Notes under the pieces: model-generated | Told to the model about the DNA's origin: nothing | Databases searched by the model: none | The model's input: only the letters and a program-made list of their open reading frames with translations | Source: Chlorocebus sabaeus | Lineage: Eukaryota; Chordata; Mammalia; Primates; Cercopithecidae | Length of the DNA stretch: 64,000 nt | Assembly: GCF_047675955.1 (NCBI RefSeq) | Contig: NC_132918.1 | Location: 85,017,139 to 85,081,138, forward strand | Reading direction: 5' to 3' | Position numbers and translations under genes: made by a program | In this document: positions 60,351 to 64,000 of the stretch, in pieces | Position numbering within the stretch: the stretch's first letter is position 1 | Layout of the letters: the number at the start of each line of letters is the position of its first letter

Positions 60351-61931
60351 GCAAAAAAGTTTGTTTGTTTTTCCTTCAGACCAGTAGTTTCCCAGAACAC
60401 ATTCCATCCTACAATCCATTAGCCATTTCGACCTAGACAATTCTGTAGAAGTGGTAGATTTGGGTAGCCCAATTAATCATGATCCTTCTCCATCACATGT
60501 AGTCTTCTGTCCTGCTCTTCTATTAACCTTCCAGTCAGTTGCTGGACACCAGATTCCCTGGTAGCCAGGGGTGAAAAAAATGCTTTAAAATTTGGCAACT
60601 GTCCTGGAGTTTCCCAAACATTTACAGCAATGTGTTGGCTTATTGGCATGAACTTCCTGGGTGATTTCTCAGCCTAAAAGGCAACATGAACTCTGGCTGA
60701 CCATGAAGCTCTCTGGCATGTGTAAAACAGCTTGGGCTTTGTGGCTGCAAACTGAGGTCCAGGTCAGATTAGATGAGCCTATTATCCTGTTTACTGCTTC
60801 AAACTGACTTGGAAGCTAAGGAAGGAAAGGGATGGGAAATGTGAGAGTTGTAGGGAGCCAAAAGTTTTCAAATCAGAGGAATGTGCTGACAAGGTCTCCT
60901 GGGGAAAGAAGTACTGTACTTCTTCCCAATGCAGCATTTTGAAAGCCTCTTGTTGTCTTGCAATTATTTAATCAATAGGTGATACATTTTTGTTACTACA
61001 CAATTCTATGTTTCATGCAGCAGGTGAAGAAGAGAAAATGGGATTTGGGGTCAAAGGTCTGGGTTCAAGTGCCCGTTCTGAGCTTCTGAGACTTTAGAGA
61101 AGTCACTAACTCTTCCTACATGAGATGCTGTTTAATATTAAAATAGTGTGCAAATAAATAAATTGTGTGCAAATTTGCTGGGAAATCATAAAACATATGG
61201 AAATAATAATTGTTAAGAATTACTACTGCTGTTAGCATTACTATTGCTAATAGTTTTTATTAATCTAACAATGCTTGGCTCTACTTAAAAACTGTTTTCG
61301 GCAACATTCCACCTGTGTCCCCACTAATTTTCATCTCACATAAGTAGGCACATAATGTTCCCTTGCTTCATCTCTGTGCCTTTGCTCAGTTTCTTTTAAC
61401 CACTAGAATGGTTCCCTCTACATCCATGCATCCAACTACATTCTGCTTTCTCTAAAGGCCCTGCTCAGATCTACGTGTTTCAAGCATCTAAGGTTAACTA
61501 ATTTAATATCCCATGTTAGAGGAGAGGCTGGTCTCCTCTCCAAGTTCCTCTGATATACAGTCTGTCCCACACTACCTAGCTCTTACTGACTGTGTAACAG
61601 AAGTAAGCCATAGGAAATTGCTAAGCCTCCGGTATTCTGAGAATGGTGATGACCATGCAAGATTCCTTGGGAAACAGACCAGGGAGTGAATTTGGAGGCT
61701 TTTTTTTCTTTTTCTTTCTTTCTTTTGGAAACCTACGGTAATAATACACAAATCTAAGACATTCTTTTTCTTTTTTTAAGTCTTGCTTTCAGACTACTAG
61801 GGAGTGTAGTAGTTTAGTCCTATTCTTTATTTTCTAGAGAAAGTGGGTTGTTCCTTGATCTGGAAAAGAAATGGTCAAGCTCCATCTTCCCCTTCTCCTG
61901 CTTTGTAGAATAAAAGCCCACAGCTACTTAC

Positions 61932-62026
61932 CTTCTCTTAGGTCTCGATCTATCTTGGGTGATAACTTTTTTCCCATTGACAATCCGTGAACTTCTGCTC
62001 CCTCTACATTCACTCCTGAAGGGACC
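61932..62026 (-). CDS. P3H2: P3H2 coding exon (exon 8), 95 bp
   Basis: Encodes VPSGVNVEGAEVHGLSMGKK followed by LSPKIDRDLRE, with one base of a codon at each end, so phase is kept with both neighbours. Acceptor GGGCAG, donor GTAAGT. The segment is polar and Gly/Lys/Arg-rich, and probably a linker in front of the catalytic domain rather than part of the active site. The adjoining intron toward exon 9 is the largest in the window. Confidence 0.94.
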
Positions 62027-63255
62027 CTGCCCATTCAAAAAATTTAAAATGGCAATTTGTCACTGAATAACGATGCTCAAAGGCAAAGAATACTTTACCC
62101 AGGTAGTCTATGACTCTATATTGTGTATTTGAACACAAGTTCACCTTTCTTTTAAAGTCAAATTAAATGTCACTGCCTCTAAGAAGTTCTCTATTTCCTC
62201 GGTGAGTTTGCCTTATTTCACTCCTCTAAATCTTCTTAGCAATCTTTATTACAATTCATTGTATTCATAACATAACCCTCTTCAGATTAGTCTCTAATCT
62301 CAAGTAGGAAAAAATTATCATGCGCATCTTTATAATGCTCAGAGTTTCCATGCCTGGAACATGGAGTGCATCATGGAACAATTGTTGGATTGAAATCAAT
62401 TATGTCATAATGTAGTAGTTCTTGACTATTGTGAGAAAGAAGACACAGGTTTGTCATTTGCAAATGCACAAATGATAGCAGGCTGTCCTTTATATATGTA
62501 AAAATTGAACAAATCCAAATGTGTATATACATTCTTGGATCTCTTGAAGTTATCTTATGCCACCGAAGGATTGAGTTTTTGAAGCCTAGTGAAAGACCTC
62601 AAGATTCTAAGAAGCAGATCTGGATCTGTCCTTCCTTTGTGATGAGACTCTAAGCAGGTTGCTTGCCTTGTCAGGGCCTCAGTTTCCCAATCTGAAAATC
62701 AATAAGCTGGACCATGTGATCTCAAGCAAGTGTTTCTAACCTTCTGAGTTTCAGTTCTTTAAAAGATGTAAATTGACTTTTGTCACCTTAAATAATGAGC
62801 TTTCTTGATTTCTGATTCAGTTAGTGACACCTAATATTTTAGCTTGCAGTATAACTTTCTGAACTTCATTATTTCAAGTAAATACGGTAAGGGAATTCAC
62901 CATCAAAAAACCCATTGCATAGTTTTTTCTGTTAATAAATCAAAAACAGTATCCAATCTTCTCAGATTTGGAATCATGGAATGTTAGCTCATAGAGATTG
63001 CCTGATTTAACTCTTTTTTTTCTGGAAGGAAAAAAAAAAACATGAGACCCAGAAAGCAGAAGATATATTACCTAAGCTTACAAACACACGGCAGGAAGAG
63101 CTGGGACCTGGCTGCAGAACTCCTAATTCACAGCTTACAATTATTTTATTATATCCCCTTGCCTATTTCATAGAGCTACATTTCTCTATGACAGGTTATG
63201 GTACTAAAGTATTTCTCCTCATAAAAAAACCAGTTTGGATTCTGAATGGACTTAC
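62027..63255 (-). other. P3H2 intron between exons 8 and 7
   Basis: Unique AT-rich sequence with an L2-like stretch at 62150-62400 and a MIR-like core at about 62640-62720 (GGGCCTCAGTTTCCCAATCT). No gene. Confidence 0.65.
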
Positions 63256-63296
63256 CGATTCTCATCCTGTCGTCCTCCATACCTGATCCAATAATT
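63256..63296 (-). CDS. P3H2: P3H2 coding exon (exon 7 of probable 15), 41 bp
   Basis: A very short exon reading NYWIRYGGRQDEN plus two bases of an Arg codon completed in the next exon. The acceptor is a T-rich tract ending ACAG and the donor is GTAAGT. It starts in phase 0. It links the N-terminal helical repeat region to the catalytic half. The call rests on exact phase continuity with the exon at 61932-62026; at this size it would not be found as an isolated reading frame. Confidence 0.9.
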
Positions 63297-64000
63297 CTGT
63301 TTTGAATCGATTGAAAAAAAAACGCAGGAATTTTGTCACCAAAACATCACTTACAGAATTAAGGTAAAATAAAATATGCACAAAACATTCAAAAGATCTA
63401 TAATTTAGGAATTTTGTATATTGTGTAAAGATACAATATATTTATATTTTATAGATTAATGCAAAAGAAGGCTAAAGTTAGTGGAGATTTGGCAAGGACA
63501 AAATGAAATACAAATCTATTTTTTAAATAGTATGGAATTAGCCTGGATATCCATCCTTTTGTCCAAGAAAGTGACTTGGAATTTGGTGGCAGAAAAACAT
63601 TTCAAAGAGTATTCAGTTCAACTTCTTTATGTTTTCTGAATAAAACAAACAAACAAAATCCAGCCTAAATAATCATCTGCATATATCATGAAATTAGTAA
63701 ATAACATATTCTAAGGTCTCTTGGATAACACAATTTTTAAAGAATAATAAGTAAGAACAGATATAAATATTAATATATTAGAAGGTGTTGTACTGGAAAT
63801 AGTACATTAAAATTAACCCATTTTAAAAAGTGTGCCTATAAAAACATGACATAAGAAATGAAAAAAGGTTGTAAATGGACATATTATAAATAATTTTATA
63901 AATGTATTAACTTGTATATCATTTGAAGAACTTACATAGTAATCAATGGATAAATGAACAAAACCCATGCCCAAATAATTAAAAGAAGAGGAAAAATAGT
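63297..64000 (-). other. P3H2 intron upstream of exon 7 (incomplete)
   Basis: AT-rich intron sequence running off the window. No further exon in the P3H2 phase was found before base 64000. Confidence 0.7.

Larger units (their letters stand above)
53554..61931 (-). other. P3H2 large intron between exons 9 and 8
   Basis: An 8.4-kb intron. It holds a MaLR-type LTR, four Alus and an unassigned LTR-like block, all listed separately. Bases 53554-55139 and 55430-56460 are unique, apart from an old diverged part. The open frame at 53784-54212 has no domain or splice context. A TTTC-rich stretch lies at 61700-61727 and a MIR-like core near 61060-61130. Confidence 0.85.
37046..64000 (-). other. P3H2: P3H2 gene, 3' part (nine exons, introns and 3' UTR)
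   Basis: Nine exons on the minus strand translate in one continuous phase to 312 residues, from NYWIRYGG to the C-terminal KDEL. I recognise this as prolyl 3-hydroxylase 2 (LEPREL1). From family knowledge the protein is about 700 residues, so the window carries roughly its last 45 percent, including the complete catalytic domain; the signal peptide and N-terminal TPR-like region lie beyond base 64000. The enzyme 3-hydroxylates proline in Pro-4Hyp-Gly collagen sequences, notably collagen IV, in the ER lumen, using Fe(II), 2-oxoglutarate, oxygen and ascorbate. Recessive human variants are linked to high myopia with lens and vitreoretinal disease. All eight introns contained here have GT donors and AG acceptors. 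Introns are repeat-rich; the longest (53554-61931) is 8.4 kb. The 3' end at 37046 is inferred from a poly-A signal. Paralogues P3H1 and P3H3 are less likely given the tail sequence. Confidence 0.96.

Noticed and set aside
1..64000. tRNA, rRNA, snoRNA or microRNA genes and a new multi-gene system
   Set aside because: No cloverleaf, box C/D or H/ACA pattern or convincing precursor hairpin was seen by eye, and P3H2 is the only intact coding signal. A covariance-model scan would be decisive.

Overview
The window is primate, almost certainly human, nuclear DNA. It is dense in primate-specific repeats (AluJ, AluS and AluY copies, recent L1 3' ends, a HERV-K-type LTR) on a background of older mammalian repeats (MIR, L2, MER5, MER20, MER2). 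It contains one split protein-coding gene with canonical GT-AG introns. I recognise that gene as P3H2 (LEPREL1, prolyl 3-hydroxylase 2), which from memory lies at human 3q28. It is read from the minus strand, and only its 3' part is present.

Layout. Bases 1-37000 are intergenic, downstream of P3H2. They hold an old sense-strand L1 (about 860-4710), a second L1 remnant (5200-5900), MER5 pieces, a nested antisense L1 stack (11090-14290, holding a MER2/Tigger element, a younger L1 and an Alu-like monomer), several Alus, scattered MIR/L2 and simple repeats. I found no gene here. Bases 37046-64000 are the 3' part of P3H2: nine coding exons (exons 7-15 if the gene has 15), all in phase. Together they encode 312 residues, ending in the ER-retrieval signal KDEL. 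These exons carry the whole 2-oxoglutarate/Fe(II) dioxygenase domain. The iron ligands His and Asp are in the exon at 51096-51213. The distal His and the 2-oxoglutarate-binding Arg are in the exon at 42509-42649.

The most interesting stretch is the P3H2 intron at 42650-50019. It holds a processed copy of MTAP mRNA (probably MTAPP2) on the minus strand, starting in the MTAP 5' UTR and running almost to the stop codon. It is joined with no poly-A to the 3' part of an L1 in the same orientation. That is the architecture of a chimeric retrocopy made by template switching. The L1 half was later split by a HERV-K-like LTR that keeps a duplicated LTR edge and a polypurine tract. About 330 bp from the pseudogene, a 36-bp second copy of the MTAP 5' UTR and start codon sits at the centre of a palindromic TG/TA microsatellite.

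The genes do not form an operon or pathway. The only functional locus seen is P3H2, whose product hydroxylates collagen prolines in the endoplasmic reticulum. I saw no new multi-gene system. The novelty candidates are structural (retrotransposition chimera, templated insertion) and regulatory (split MER20, CTCF-like sites, a homeodomain-rich intergenic block).
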